The notes beneath the pieces were generated by a model. It was not told the DNA's origin. It saw nothing but the letters and a program-made list of their open reading frames with translations, and made no database searches. From Ascochyta rabiei (lineage: Eukaryota; Ascomycota; Dothideomycetes; Pleosporales; Didymellaceae), in contig NC_082418.1 in NCBI RefSeq assembly GCF_004011695.2, positions 434,001 through 498,000 on the forward strand: a stretch of DNA of 64,000 bases, written 5' to 3'. Both the position numbers and the translations under genes were made by a program. Shown here piece by piece: positions 35,932-49,565 of this stretch. How positions within the stretch are numbered: the stretch's first letter is position 1; each line of letters starts with the position of its first letter.

Positions 35932-38100
35932 CATACTACGAAATGTTAGATCCGTAGCTATCTCTGTAACGGTCTTTTCATGTTGTAATAAAGCATCAAA
36001 GTTGCCATTTTTTCTGGTTCACGGGACTCTGCGCCTGCTTAGTCTCAGTGGCTCCTGCTCCACGATAACGCTTTCTTCCTCCCACGTTAATCACCTCGCC
36101 TCCTGCTTCATAATTTGTCTCGTACGCTCTTCCGTTGTTATGAGATTAGGATAGAAAAGGAAGGCAGCCCCCCCCCTTTATTTGCAAGTAGCTCGCGCTC
36201 CCGCCAAATCTTTCTAACGCTCTTCTACTGCACACCCTTCTACAGCACAACTTGCTCAAATTGGTGCCTGAAGCCATCTGATCTTTACTGCAGATTGCCT
36301 TCTTATTCATCGCTATCCTCATCATTCGCTTCCACTTCTGTCACTGCGCGCCCAACTTCCACCACACTTTCTCATCGGCCATGGACTCAACGACCACTGT
36401 GGACCTCAGCTAGTGCCGAATACTTCCAGGCATGACTTGCTCTTCCGTAGCGAAAGATGGAATCTAACCCAAAAATGTAGGCATTATGTCATCACCGGTC
36501 CTCGTCTCGATCCATACTCCTTCCTTCCTCGAAACGTCCCGTACACAAGGGTAGACAGCGTCCCCAAATACTCAACCTACGGCCTGTCTCCAGAACGGTG
36601 ACAATGACTGTGGTTCGACTATCAGGATTGCGGTATGCCTGGTGTAAGGGATGTTCTGAGGCAAGGTAGGGGCCCCCTGCTCAACCCCAGTGAAGAAGAT
36701 TGTCATCCTTCCGACAGGAGTCCCTCGACAAGAGGGATACTATTTATGGAGATATATGTGCATATAGAGGGGCACTGATGGGGGGTCGGGTCTTTTCTAG
36801 TTTTTCCTCCGCGCTCTGCTCAGTCTTTATGGCCGACAAAGAAAAACTGCAGGGCGACTCAATCTTTGGATTGTTGAGACAATGGTTTGGTGGTCATCAC
36901 TGCTAGTACCATGGTTGAAGTGAGTGGTTGCTGGGCTGTGCAGTCCCAGAGTTGCGGTCCCATTGACGGGTTGAGGGGGGCCGCGTGCGAGCCTTGGTAC
37001 GCTCGTCCATGAGACGACTGAGGAGTCATATTTCGGTGTTGCGGCCATGGTTAGAAGTTGGGTCAGGTACTCGCTGGTTGCTTGAATGGGTAATCTCCAA
37101 ATTTGTCAGGTGCAGTGGGTGCATGGACCTTGCTAGCTTGCATACACTTGTCATAGCGAATTGATCCCGTTTTAGTATTCTCAATGCTGGATTAGATGAC
37201 CGGAAGAGCCGAGTTTACTGTGGTTCGAGATATGACTCCCCTTTAGACCATGGTACGTCGTTGTTGAGGTGAATCCCATTAATGAGCCGCACTTTGGCTA
37301 AGAGAAGAGCGGAGGTGCATGGTCTAGAGCCATGCGCTCATGTCGTTACTCATTCACACTACAACCCACGAACCGCAACGCGACATGTGTATCCCGCAGC
37401 CCTGCACCATTAAGGGCCTAGTCCCGGCCCTGTACCGTGCTAACAGAGCAACTCAACAACAGCAAAGCCATAACAAACGATGGGAGCAATTTTCTGAGCC
37501 ATGTTGAGACCTTCTTTGAAAAGCAGGGAGGCAAGTAGACCCTTCATCCAAGGCTTATTAAATATTTATACTGTATAAAGCTTACCAGAATTAAGGGAGA
37601 CTAAATTTTTTCTAATATCACTTGCTAGTCCTTAGGCTCTTGTGCGACCTGTTATAAGTTATTATTATTTATTATATTCTTCTGTCTATTGCAACTTATT
37701 GTGTATGCGTGGATGTGTATAGGTTTAGGTATGTGTAGGTTTGGACGTGTGTACATCACGGAAGAGGGATTAGAAAGTGGCAAGACACACGATTATAGGC
37801 CGCCATTGCCCTATGTCTTCCAAGATCTTGGCGTTTTGAACAGCGACGATGTGGAGGAGGCTATGTGTTAGAGGCCTGTTATTGGCGATGTCGCACTAGA
37901 TGAATTATGGCTTAGCGTGGGAAGGACAGGAAACTGTCCACGGTAAACAGGAGTAGTACTTCCACAAACAGTACCATGGCAGACGGCGACTCGGACGAGT
38001 GATCTTGTTTTCAAAGTCAACGTCCTATGGTCGTATGTAGAAGAACGATTCGAAAATAAAGATATATTGCGAATTGCAACGCTGCACGTAAGGCACGAGC
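35932..38100. other. No supported gene
   Basis: Mixed sequence of ordinary composition with short open frames (for example 36115-36435, 36413-36601, 36700-36906, 37689-37871) that show no recognisable domain. A CT-rich stretch at 36050-36350 resembles a fungal promoter or 5' leader, but no gene follows it convincingly. There is an AT-rich patch at 37550-37690. A 20-base sequence at 38019-38038 recurs at 53090-53109. Confidence 0.5.
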
Positions 38101-38109
38101 CAAAGGCGA

Positions 38110-39090
38110 AAAACTCATGTGTCGGACTTAGACACTCGCCCCGTTCTCGAGCAAGGCTAGGGCATACTCTGGTCTCGCCATCCTCGCAACGATACTCAGT
38201 GGGGTGGGTAGATCGTCCTGCCCAGAATCTGTGGAAGAGGGATTAGTAGCCTCCGGAAACATCTCCAACAACGACCGGAGACAATTTCAAACTTTGTGAG
38301 TAAATACAATTTGATGAGACAAAACCACATCTTTCCCAAGACTTGGGTTCCGTCCAAGACATCGCGTAGGTTGGCGAAGAGCAGCTTCAATGAATCCTTG
38401 TCGTCGTTAATAATCGCAAGGCTTACAGGGTCGCGACCCTGCGAACTCTCGATAAAGTCTTCAAACCCGAAGCACGGAAAATCTGTCGGCTGCTCTCCTG
38501 CGTTCAGCGATACCCGTATAGTCTGGAGTTTTGCTGCAAGATGATTCGAGCCATGAAGCTGGCGTCGATGATAGCGTTAGAAGCAGCAACGCAGCTACAC
38601 AAGGCGCGAAGTCCGTAGTGCACCGAGAAACCATACTGTCAGGACTCAAATCGTGCTCAGTCTTGATCAGCAAGATGTGGGAGTCTGTCTGCAATGTTTT
38701 TAAAGCGTGGAGTTTGTGCCTTGTCTAAAACTCTCGGGCGAATCCTACAGGAATGTTGTGCAGCTGGAGCACTTCTACATCTACGAGGCCGTATTTGATG
38801 TAGTGATCGTCATTGTCATCGCCTTTGTCGTCGTCGTCATCTTCGTCATCGTCGTCGTCGTTGTCGTTGTCGTCATTCAAGGAGCTTCCCTGGGGCAGAC
38901 GAGCTTCGATGGCTTTGACGAGTTTATTGAAGGCTTCGAGTGTCTCGTCCAACATTTGATTGTAGAATCGCATATAATGCCAAGGACAATTGCCGGAAAC
39001 GAGATCAAAGTGACTCTTTGGATGCTTCTCCGGCACAGCGACTATATCACCTGTTCGGATGGTGTTGAGCCAGTATTTCAAGGCGGCATC
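38110..39090 (-). pseudogene. Ankyrin-type protein fragment with poly-aspartate tract
   Basis: Read on the minus strand, three frames must be combined. About 39081-38725 gives YWLNTIRTGDIVAVPEKHP, then LDETLEAFNKLVKAIEARLP and an acidic run of D, E and N encoded at about 38805-38880 by a GAT/GAC repeat. About 38700-38540 gives YGLRALCSCVAASNAIIDAS. About 38510-38300 gives FGFEDFIESSQGRDPVSLAI, then KDSLKLLFANLRDVLD. About 38270-38140 gives LPTPLSIVARMARPEYALAL followed by LENGASV, which is like an ankyrin repeat. Changes of frame and a stop near 38290 suggest decay, although unrecognised introns could explain part of it. The assignment to ankyrin rests mainly on the last segment. Confidence 0.45.
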
Positions 39091-39187
39091 TAACGGGTAT
39101 CATTCTGGTCTTCTCCAAGGAACTCTTGTATGGTTAGTTTGATCTCTATTTACACGCTCTCGTGACGGATGGTTCCTGGCTAATCTA

Positions 39188-42100
39188 TGTTGTCAAAACC
39201 TTCACGGTTCTTGGGGTGTCAAAGTGAAGACTCTGTCGACCATCGTCCGTGGACAGACCGATATAAGAGACATCTCGAAAGATACCTTGCCGCTATGGTT
39301 CGATGCACTAGATGCTTCGAAGATCAATTTCGGTCTCGCTCTTTACGGACGTGGTTATACGGTTTCCAGCTCGAGCTGCAATGCCCTTGGCTGTCCATTC
39401 AGTGGTCCCAGCAAGCTTGATGCATGCTCAAATACTGCAGGAGTCATGGGATTAGCAGAGATCCAAGATTTGATCACGACAAAAGGACTAACGCCAAGAT
39501 ATCTACCAGATGCGATGATGAAGGAGATAACCTGGGATGGTCAGTGGATTGGCTACGATGACGCTGACACGATTAAGCAAAACAAGGCCTGGGCAGATAA
39601 CGAATGTTTTGGCGGAACCATGGCATGGAGTGTAGACTTTAACTCAGGTGCTGCGGAGTAAGGAAGCGGCCACTCTATCGCCACACTTTTACACTTGGCT
39701 AACTCTCAGCTCAAGCGGACTGAAGCCAATAAATACTACAGATGGGAGTTGTGGTAAGGCCAACGGAAACAAAGTCTGCGGAGATTGGCACGATGGCAGC
39801 TGCTGCTCGAGGTTAGTTCATACCCCCTTGTGGAGGTGTGCGGCAATATGTCTTACTAACTGTTCTTTCCTCCAAACAGCAGTGGGTTCTGCGGCAGCGC
39901 GCCTGCATTTTGTGGCAGCTGATGCCACTCAGGAGACTGCTCTATAGGCGGCGAAACAACAAATGGATCTTGCAGTGCAGCAAACAGAGACACAACATGC
40001 GGATCTTGGCCGGAAGGGAATTGTTGTAGCTCATCCGGATTCTGTGGTAGCTCAGATGCCTACTGTGGCGTTGGCAGCCAGTCCGGATCTTGTCTGTCGG
40101 GCTCCTCCGGAGGAGTAATCACCACAGTCATCGGAGGAACAACTTCGATGGTTGGTGTCGTTGGCGGTATCACTACAGTAAACAACGGGAAGACGACTAT
40201 CAATGGTGGAGCGACCCCAGTCATTGGAGGCAAAACAACAGTCATCGGCGGAACTACCACAACAATTGTGCTTCCTGGCCCCGTCACTACAGCTCTTGGC
40301 GGTACTACGACAGTGATCAGTGGCAAGACGACAGTCATAGGCAGAATCACAACTACTGTTACTCCCGGAGTTGTTACAACAGTTGTTGGTGGCACCACTA
40401 CTGTGATTAATGGCAAGACAACTGTGGTCGGCGGAATCTCTACCACAATCCCTGTCGGAGGGTTTCCCGTTGCCAGCGGAGTCCCAGTTGTGACCAACGG
40501 TCGCTGCAAGGGTCCCGATTGTGTTAACGGACGCTGCACTGGTATGTGGAGGCGAAAACTCCATTTCATTGTACTGACAATTTACAGGACTTCTTTGTGC
40601 AAGTTTTGGCTGCTCTGGCAGCGATTGTAATAGTGGTGTCTGTTCAGGGGCAAGCTGTACTCCTTCCGGCTGCATCGGACCTAACTGTACAGATGGAGTG
40701 TGTGCAGAAACCGGATGTATAACTAGTGAATGCGTGGGTCCAGATTGCGAGGACGGCGGTGATGGCAGCGGTGGCAGCGGTGGCAGCGGACTTTGCTTGA
40801 GCCTCAAGTGCATCAGTATCGGCTGCTCAGGACCAGACTGTAAGCCTGGTGGTAGTGGCGGCGGTGGCGGTAGCAGTACCGGTATCTGCCTTGGGCCCAG
40901 CTGTACTGATCGCACCTGTGCTGGTCTGAAATGCCGTAGTGGTACCTGTATCGGCTCGTCATGCTCGGCGTATGGCGGAGCACGTGGTGGTGGGGCTAAC
41001 GCTGTAAGTCCAAAACCTCAGCCCTGCTTAGATGAGACTAACACGTATGGGCCGCTGTAGCCGGACGACGACACAGACTCCAAGCCTTGTACCAAGAGCA
41101 GCACTTTCTTGACATGCACTACGAAGTTCGTCGTCATCACATCCGTCTTGCCTGATCAAAACTCCAAAACGACCTCTACGAGTACATCTAGTACCTGTTA
41201 CACGGTTACAGCATGCACTGGTTCAGCGACAACCATTACAACAACAACTGCAACGGCCACTACAGTCGGTCAATACTGCGAGCCAACAAATTGTGGCACT
41301 GCCTGTGCTGCCCGAAAAAGAGAAATGGAGTGACTCCTACAGAAATTGTTGGAACTGTGCACCTGAAAACATTGAAAAAACAAGTTATCCAGCCAAATCA
41401 AACCATTGTCCGGAGATCTCTTCCGGACCCAGGGATTGGCGACTGGTCGGCGTGGTACAATGCGTTGAGAAACGGCCCTGAGACAACGGTCATCAACAAC
41501 GACGACGCATCCACAGGCACCAACACTGCTGTTGCACAAATTGAATGGGGACGAGTAAAGCAAAACATAGTAGTTGAGGATTTATATGGCTGTCTCGCCA
41601 TTATCAGCGTCTCTCATATAGGTTTGTACCGATTTTCGCTAGGCTATGAAGGCAACTGCATTATAGAGAGTTGACAGTGCTGGTCTAGGGGCTTTTGTCG
41701 CACATATCTGGGAAAACCCAACGGTAAAGCAATCCCAAGCGCTTTGGGAGCAAGATGTCACCAATCTGCTGCAGTGAGTATTCTAAATTTGAGAATATTA
41801 CATTTGTGTGCCCTACTTACAAGGCCGTGTAGGTCTTACCTCGGAATAAACTCAATCCTAGTTTTCTCGGGGCATACCCATCTTTTTACATCATGGGGGG
41901 AACTTTTGCACCTATAAACACTATGGATACCGAAACTCTTACCGCCTCAGATCCACGAGGAGCTCGGTATAAAAAAGAGGTAGATCTAATAAAGAGCACT
42001 ATACTGAATATTCTACCAGGAGCTTTCGTCCAGACATTTGCGTACACGAGGCAAGTAAACTCAGAGATTAGGAAATCAGGCGCATGGGGTAAAGGAGCAG

Positions 42101-42751
42101 TAAGCATTGCCCTTCTTTTGTCAGTCTCTAACCCGTATATATCTTTAACCCCTGTACTAACCTTAGGGGTTTCAGGTGCTTTTCGATCCCAATGAATGAT
42201 ATGCGCCAGATGGATCGAAATGGCTTGTAGGATTTGCCACAACGGCAGTTTATTTGCAAGCATACAAAACCGAGCAGGAATACTGGCCCTACCAAAAAGT
42301 TCAAATCTGGCAAACCAAGCTCAGAGTTGATCATGTCGCCAATGTGGCAATTCAGAGTGACGCCGGAGTGGCCAAATTCCCATGCTTGGGCGACGTCGAT
42401 CCACCTAATCTTAGAAGCTCTGAGGGAGTTTCCGACGGATCAACAATTACAGATGTTGGACCCGAGGTGACTGCCGGAGATGATGGTTCTGGTCAGGCAT
42501 TTGATGTGGTGGACAGTGCAGGTGTAGTCAGATACCGGGATTGTGTCTTCAAGGGTGCTCCCTACGCACCTACTGCTGACTCAGGCCTCGTTGCTGGAAT
42601 GCTTACGTGCCCTGACGGTATGAAACTGCAGTGTACTCGACCTTACGATAATCGTGGTGACACTTGTGGTGGGAAGCCGGTATCTAGTTGTGGCACATTG
42701 GGCAAGGATTGCCCAAAATACTACCAACTGTTGGCAACTTGCAGGTTATGA
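39188..42751 (+). pseudogene. GH18 chitinase with CBM18 domains, 5'-truncated and frameshifted
   Basis: Subgroup-C fungal chitinases (related to the yeast killer-toxin alpha subunit) cleave chitin at the wall. The frame starts inside the catalytic barrel at LHGSWGVKVKTL and runs to 39661 with INFGLALYGRGYT, MKEITWDGQWIGYDD and FGGTMAWSVDFNSG. The DxxDxDxE active-site region that should precede it is absent. Two hevein-type CBM18 modules follow (about 39745-40080), with a 68-bp intron (39812-39879), and the first carries an in-frame TGA near 39918. A GGTTTVI-type repeat region (40125-40500), introns at 40542-40587 and 41004-41060, and a GPxC/GxC cysteine-rich region follow. A frameshift near 41330 and an in-frame TGA near 42193 break the C-terminal region, which ends at 42751. 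An alternative end near 42953 would need one more intron (about 42749-42843). Confidence 0.82.
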
Positions 42752-42955
42752 GGAGAGGCTTTAGCACTTTTGTAATATTAATTATCGTTTGTGTTGACAC
42801 ATGCGGTGCGTAATGATGAGTCTTTGTCTTGTGTTATTGCGCAGTACGTTTGGACCGCATGCGACAGTTGTCGGCCATAGTGTCTTGGAACTGACGACGC
42901 GATCAAGGAGACGGCTCAAAATAGCTATAGCATTACTTCTGATTGCGACTTAAAG

Positions 42956-43524
42956 TACGTATCTGTAGAACTAATCAATGTCCTCCTTTGTAGTTATTAA
43001 GAGTGCTTAGTCGAATAGCGTTGTGTTGTCACTAAGGTTGTTAACAAACAAAACAATTAATATTTAAGGCTGAATATTAATTTGTTTGACGATTTCCTGG
43101 TGTTGTACTTTGTTTAATTGATTTAAAATAACTATTAGAGCTGTTTTGTTTGTTTAATTAATTAATTATTAAGAATTGTAAGGCTCTAAAAGGCGATTTG
43201 TATAGCAAATACTAAGGTAGCTCCTTCTAATCCTCTATCCTAAACTTATTTATAAGTGTCTCTTTACAGTACCTTGCTGCTGCTGTTGCCCTAGGTAGTT
43301 AAAAGCCTGCTTGTATCCACCGTTAGGTACAAATAAAAGTAGATAGCAAATGTAGGTTTATCTTTTACCTCTGTAGCTCTAAGATTTTGCTAGTGGTACT
43401 AAAGACTCTCTTATAGTTAATCTTAGAGGCAGGGATTGGAAGTACGTTAATCGCAAGCTGCGTAAGGTTAGGGTACTTTAATTTTAGCAATAACTAGCAT
43501 TGTATAGCTGTTATGCTGTCCTTA
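42956..43524. other. AT-rich spacer with hairpin
   Basis: No gene is visible. At about 43041-43090 an imperfect inverted repeat (AACAAAACAATTAATATT and AATATTAATTTGTTTG) could form a hairpin; a similar arrangement recurs at about 51475-51540. From 43200 the composition matches the transposon blocks, but I cannot assign it. Confidence 0.5.
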
Positions 43525-43694
43525 TGTTAGATAGAACAAGCTCTAGCAAGGTCAGATCTGTACAATCGAGCAGGGACCAATAGGCTTGGCACACTAGCGA
43601 AGAATCTGAATCTCACTGAACACAGGGGAACAGGAACAGACAACTATTAATATTATTAAGTTACCTTATTACCTATTTATTATACTATCTAATA
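43525..43694 (+). repeat. Copia-B LTR
   Basis: A 170-bp copy of the LTR at 2575-2744, starting TGTTAGATAGAACAAG and ending ATCTAATA. It is followed by the same gag leader, so it is a 5' LTR. It keeps GGTCAGATCTG and CTTGGCAC where the other 5' copy has more T and A, so it is slightly less mutated. Confidence 0.87.
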
Positions 43695-44459
43695 ATTAAG
43701 AGTCTTACTACTATAACTAACACAAAATAGCGCAATTAACCTACTGTAACTCTATAATAATACTAAGGGACTACACAGACTATACAGGCTAGATTACATA
43801 ACTATATACTAGATACATAGTCTATAATATCTAGAACAAGATAAATCTAAAATCTAGTGTCTAAGAAACACTAAAACCACTATCTATACGTGTGCCTGTT
43901 GTTATAGACTACGCGCTAGCTCCTAGCATAAAAGTCCTAATAAGACTAACTAAACTATTAATTAGAGGTTAGAAGGCTTTTAAGGAAGACCTTACATATT
44001 ACAAGATACTCCTTAAATAGTATAAGAAAGAACAAAGTAGCATGTAATAGATGATTGCGTTTATCTAGTTAACTGTGTTACTACACTTACTACGCATATA
44101 CTGTCTTCTAGATAAACTACTCTAATAGTAGATTACTAACCTGTAATTAATAGTTAGAATTAACAAATAAATTAAATAAGAACAAGCCTGCAATAGATAC
44201 CTCTTAGCTCTTAAGCTAATAAGAAGCACGTTATAATAGGACATATAGCTAGCTAAGTATAACTAGGCAGCTATAAAGGCAGAGACATATTAAGTTACTA
44301 AATTATTATAATAAAATATAATAATAAAAGACTTCCTAGCTGCTATAAACAAAGTTGCGCCTAGATAGTCTACATATTTCTAGGATAATAGTAGATTTAC
44401 AACTAGCATAAGCTAGAAGGAGATAATAAAACGCTTCTAAAAACATATAATAATGTATT
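43695..44459 (+). pseudogene. Copia-B gag start, truncated
   Basis: Follows 2745-3510 closely along its whole length: gag-like frame with KAFKEDL and similar helical segments, broken by TAG/TAA. It stops abruptly at ATGTATT (44459), where a Copia-C LTR begins; the other copy continues at ATGTATTATCC. The rest of gag-pol is not found on the far side of Copia-C. Confidence 0.8.
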
Positions 44460-44627
44460 TGTCAGATTAGATGGTAATAGTAATAAGTTGATAATGATGT
44501 ATTAATGTTCTGTTTTTGTTTTATGTAAGGGTAATTTTTGTCTTATCTAGGTTCTAGTAGGGGCCCCTGCACAGTTTCTTAGCAGGTATATTACCTAACC
44601 TATTTCTCTAATACCTTTTATTTAACA
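44460..44627 (-). repeat. Copia-C LTR (3' LTR of minus-strand element)
   Basis: A 168-bp LTR from TGTCAGATTAGATGG to TATTTAACA. It is followed by CCACCCCTTAGCTTAG, a reversed polypurine tract, which fixes the element's strand as minus. Preceding bases are GTATT. Confidence 0.87.
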
Positions 44628-47600
44628 CCACCCCTTAGCTTAGAATCCTATTCTAAGCTGTGCAAACTAGTAAATTAACTCTTTAATATAAGGTCCTCTA
44701 GTTCCTCTTATATCTTCTTAAGCAGAATATCCCTTAATATACCCTTCTAGCCCTTAACAAGTCCTAACTAATTAAGAAAGCTAGCCTATTTGCTAATTAG
44801 CAATAACTTTATAAATCTATCTGTAATTATTTTATTACATAGGATATATTCTACTTAAGTTATTTTATTGTTAACTTCTTATTATAACTAGTAGTTATAT
44901 ATATTAATATGCTAAAGCTTAGTTTATATCTTAGTAATATCTGTAATAATTAGATGTATTATCTGCATATTGTTATATTTAATTGTTATTATTAGATTAC
45001 TTAGGGTTACCTAAAGCTCTTTTAATAGTTAAGAGGTAAATATTACTTCCTTAGCTACTTAAGACAGTGCTAGGAGCTTAGCCTTAGTAGTTAACGTTGT
45101 AACAGTATCTTGTTTATTTGCTCTCTAGGCAATAAGTCCTCTAAATAGCTTAATAGCGTATCCTTAGGAGCTCTTTTAGTCTATAGTGTTATTAGCAAAT
45201 AATACATTACTTGTAACTTTAAGTCCTTTACCCTGTCTAAAGTTAAGTAACAGATTTCTTATCTTTTGTAGATACAGGAGCACTTAGTTAGCAGCGTCTT
45301 AGTATTTATTACTTAGGTTAACTAGAAAGCGTATAAGTTGCAACGTAGTAAACACTATATAAGGCTATATAGTTACTGCTGCAAACAACAGAGATCTATT
45401 CTTTTACTAATATTAATTAATCTCTAGTAGTTTAGCTAGACTGTTCCTAGGCTTAAGTATAATTCTAGATATTAGCGTATTATACCTTATGTCCTATCTA
45501 GTTACTAATTAACTAATCCTATTAACGTATGCGGCTAATAATAATTAAATTATCTATTACTATCTATTATATTAGACTTCTATACTAAGGAACTTTTAAA
45601 GGTTGTCTCCTCTAGTGTACAGGTATTACTTATATATCTATGTAATAGCATTATCTGCCTCTTATTTATACTTTAGGTAGTATATAATTATAATATTGTC
45701 TATATAGAAGAAGATAATTATTTTATTCTTAATTAAACAGTATAGCTCTTATAGCACTTATTTAAATCTAATTCTAGCTAATCTTACTGTAAATTCCTTC
45801 TGCTATAGTAGAGGGGAGATGTAGAGTCTATATAGGGCTTTCTGTACCTTTAGTAAAGTACCTATCTTTTAGTATTCTCTTAGCATCCTTATATATATCA
45901 TGCAGCTAAAAGCTGTATAGACAAACGCATTCATAATATCCTATTATTTTAGTTTAAGATTATATTTTACAGTAATTACTATTAGTATTCTAAGTAATTA
46001 GCCTATAAGTGTTACTGTATACGTGTCTTTTAATATAATATCATATTATTAGTCTCCTCTAACTATAAGCCTTACTTTATACTTATTAAGGTAGTAGTAT
46101 TTATTAAACTTATATATATAGACCTATATAAAGTTAAGTATTTATTATCTAGACTTCTAAACTAGAGCTACTAGATCTTTAGTCTATGACTCTATTTGTT
46201 TGTAGCTTTATAGATATTTAGTTTCTGCTTATTTAAACATCTTATAGAGAAGGTACTCCTCTAGCTCTAAGTATGCTATAGGTAATAGCAGAGGTTTGTT
46301 TAAATACAGTTTAAATCCCTTTACTATACTCCTCTTTAATTAAGCTTTATTAAAAGGTTTTCCTTTATGTTGCCTAAGGTGTCCTGCCTTAGTGCCTGCT
46401 ATAAATACAGCTACCTACAGCGTTGTTACAGACGTTCCTTAGTCTTATTTAAGTTAGTCTGTTGTCTTATTGTAGCTTATCTATTTAGTTAGGAATACTG
46501 CTAGTAATGGAGTTAGTAGAGGTGTTAGGTATACCTCTACAATCTTCCTATCTTAGTAATATTAGGGTTATTCAGCACACAGAGTATCCTCCTATATTAT
46601 CTTATTCTTATAGAACGTTTTAGTTTTAGGTATATAGCTCTATATAGCTAAGAGTTTAACTATACTAATTTAAGTTATTATTACCTTTAATATATTATGT
46701 ATAAGGTTATCTATAATATCCTCTATTTTACTATTAAAAACTATTTCTTTATTAAACACTATATTACAGGTACTAATTACTTTAGCTATTAATAGGACCT
46801 AGATTCAGTATATGTTAGTAGACTAACATTGTACTAAGTATCTAATCTATAGCTTTAGGTCTAGTCTTTATAGCCTTAATTTTCCTTAATAGGTGTTATT
46901 AGTTATAGTAAATGCTTTGCATCTGTATACTCTTAAGTAAGCCTAGTTTAGTTTTTAAGGTCTAGTTACTATGCTATTTATAGCAGCTATATATATAAAG
47001 AATATTTTATACAGTTATCTCTACATATTTTAATAATTTAGTATCTAATTATATAGGTATACTACCGCTCTAGTAATTTCTAGCTAGAGTTCTTATAGTA
47101 GAATTGCGTCTAGTTAAATTATATATACCTTCTCTTTTATTATACCCCCTAAGTATTTAGCTCCTCTATTTTAAGCTTATATGTCTAGAGTAGAAGGCTT
47201 AATTCTTATTAAGAGGGACGTGTACTATCTCTTAACCTCTTGTTTAACTATAATAATTTTATTATCTATCTTAATTACCTTACCTATACTATTAAACTGT
47301 TTCTTTAAGAATTAGACAGAAACCCTAAGTAAACAGATAATAGATCTTACAGGCCTATTGTCCTTAAAGTTGAAGTCCTATATGTACTAAGAGTGTTAGC
47401 AAGTAATAAGTATTTAGCTCTTTTCCTTATTAAAGCTTTCTACTTTATATTTATAGAAGTCTATAGCTATTTATTTACGTAGGCCTTTAATGTTTAATTA
47501 TAGGGTTCTTTGTATTTAATGCTTTAATTTTAATTATCTGCATATGTTATATTATATAGTTATAATACCTTTAATCTTTACCCCCTTAGATTAATATATA

Positions 47601-49565
47601 AGTTACTTAATTACAGATAGTTCTAGATATCTAAGCCTCTTATACTATATTATAGCTGTTACTCTCTATAGTAATCTTCTATTATAATTTATACGCATAT
47701 AAAGTGCTACTATAGCTATATTTAGTTGTTAAATAACCTACTATCTAAAGCTTTCTATTAGGATAGCTATAATATTGCTGTTTCTTTAACGTAGTGTTGT
47801 TAGATCTTCTTAGTTATCCTACTATATTCCTTGTCTTTAGAGTAACCTAAATAATACTAGGTTGCAGAGGAAATCTAGGCACTATGCAACATTGTCTAAG
47901 CGTAGTACTTATTTGCCTTAAGATCCCTCTGCTAATATATTAACAGTACTATATCCTTATATCTAGACCTTAGAGTTTCTAGTCTAGATATAGTCTTCTA
48001 TTGCTAGCTAGCGTACATCTCTAAGTCTTAAGAGGTTATTACAGATATACGTAGTTAAGCTAGAATCTAGAAGAGATACCTCCTTTAATAGATATCCTTA
48101 ATTACTTACGCTATATGCTGCCTTTATACTACCTTTATTAACCTAAGTAATTTCTTAGCTATCTAGTTACTTAATAATCTTGTCTAGTGTTTAAGACGTC
48201 CTAATGTGTAGAGTAATTAATTAAAACGCTATTATTATTTACAGTCACTTAGTCCCTTAAGATATTACCTATATTCTCTTTTATAAGTTACTGTTATATT
48301 TAAGCTTATACTGTACTAGTTTTGTAACACCTCTATTTAGCTTAAACTACTTAGGTGCCTTAGCTGTATTTATATAGTAGTAGTTAGATATATTATAACA
48401 CTATTTATAGGCAGGACATATATCTTTAGCTCTTACTGTATTCCTCTCTAGAAACTGCTTAGTTCTAGCACTTTAGCTATCTATCTTTCTTTTGTTTTAC
48501 TTAGGGTTTCCCTAGCCTTAATAATTGTTGTTAGAAGGCGCTCTTAGTTCTCTACTAAAGGCGTTTCTTTATAGGTTTAAGTTAGATTTACTGCTTACTG
48601 CGTATAATGCCTTTTATACTACAAAGGCGCTCTTAGGCTTCCCTCCTAGTAGATGTTAAAGGCTTATATAATTACAGAAGAGTTTTATTATTCTTTTCTT
48701 ATTTATAGCTTTCTTATTATATCCTAGCCCTTAGAACACTGCAGTCTAGGTTAATGCTATTTTAGATACAGAGCCTAAAAATTTATTAATAACAGCTTAT
48801 GTTTGCATAACCTTAGCTACCTTAAGGGTCTTAGCTTAAGTTACTGCCTAATTGTATTTACTTAGCTATATCTCCTAATTTGCAGTTATTTATATTAGTC
48901 TAAGTATAGTATAGTATCTTTCTTATACTTACGCCTGTTCTTTATCTACATCTACTCTAACAGTGTCTTAGAGGGCAGTTATCTATTTATACAGTGTTCT
49001 ATTTTCTATATAGTAGCTTAGCTACAGATTTAGTGTTACTATTATAAGAATATACTTAATTATTCTTAATATTTTACTTTTCTTATCTTAATAGTCTTTC
49101 TTAAGTATCTTATATAACTTAAGGCAAAGCTTATAGTCTTTGCAATCTTCTTTATATACCTCTTGTCCCTTTTCTAAGAGGTCTAATACCTATATTAGGA
49201 TTATAGGTGTTTACAGCATAGTTATTAACATGTCTATTACTTTATATATTATTCTGCGCGTTCTGCTTTAACCTACTTAGATAGTCTGTAATAATATAGT
49301 TAAGGTGTTGCTTATGCTTATTGCTAGTTTGTATTATGCAATTTCTAGAGGTAGTAGCGCCTCTAGTTGTATGCGTTAGAGTTGCACCCCTTTAGGGTCT
49401 GCTAGCAGCTATATATCTTGCAACTAGCACTTAGTCTTAAGTTAGTAGTACTAGGAGACCTAGTTGCTTAAGTTAGTGAGAATAACTGTTGCGTCCCTCT
49501 GGCTTTAGCTAGTCACTATTTTGCTTGTTGTTAGTGCTTATTATAGTAGCAGTAAGACTCTTAAT
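44628..49565 (-). pseudogene. Copia-C gag-pol, minus strand, RIP-decayed
   Basis: On the minus strand the region around 45650-45760 reads LYCLIKNKIIIFFYIDNIII, a Copia reverse-transcriptase active-site block with VDD changed to IDN. RNase H lies toward 45000 and integrase and gag toward 49500. Layout and length match the Copia-A element, but the LTR and sequence are distinct, so this is a third family. Stops are abundant and of the RIP type. Confidence 0.78.

Noticed and set aside
36115..36601. Two overlapping short coding frames
   Set aside because: No domain, signal or codon pattern supports them; the region is CT-rich and looks like a leader or spacer.
40052..40915. Proline-rich minus-strand frame of 287 residues
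   Set aside because: It is the complement of the repetitive chitinase coding region, whose plus-strand domains and introns are clear.
39188..42751. Complete killer-toxin-like protein
   Set aside because: The N-terminal catalytic core is missing and there are frameshifts and stops, so only a remnant is annotated.
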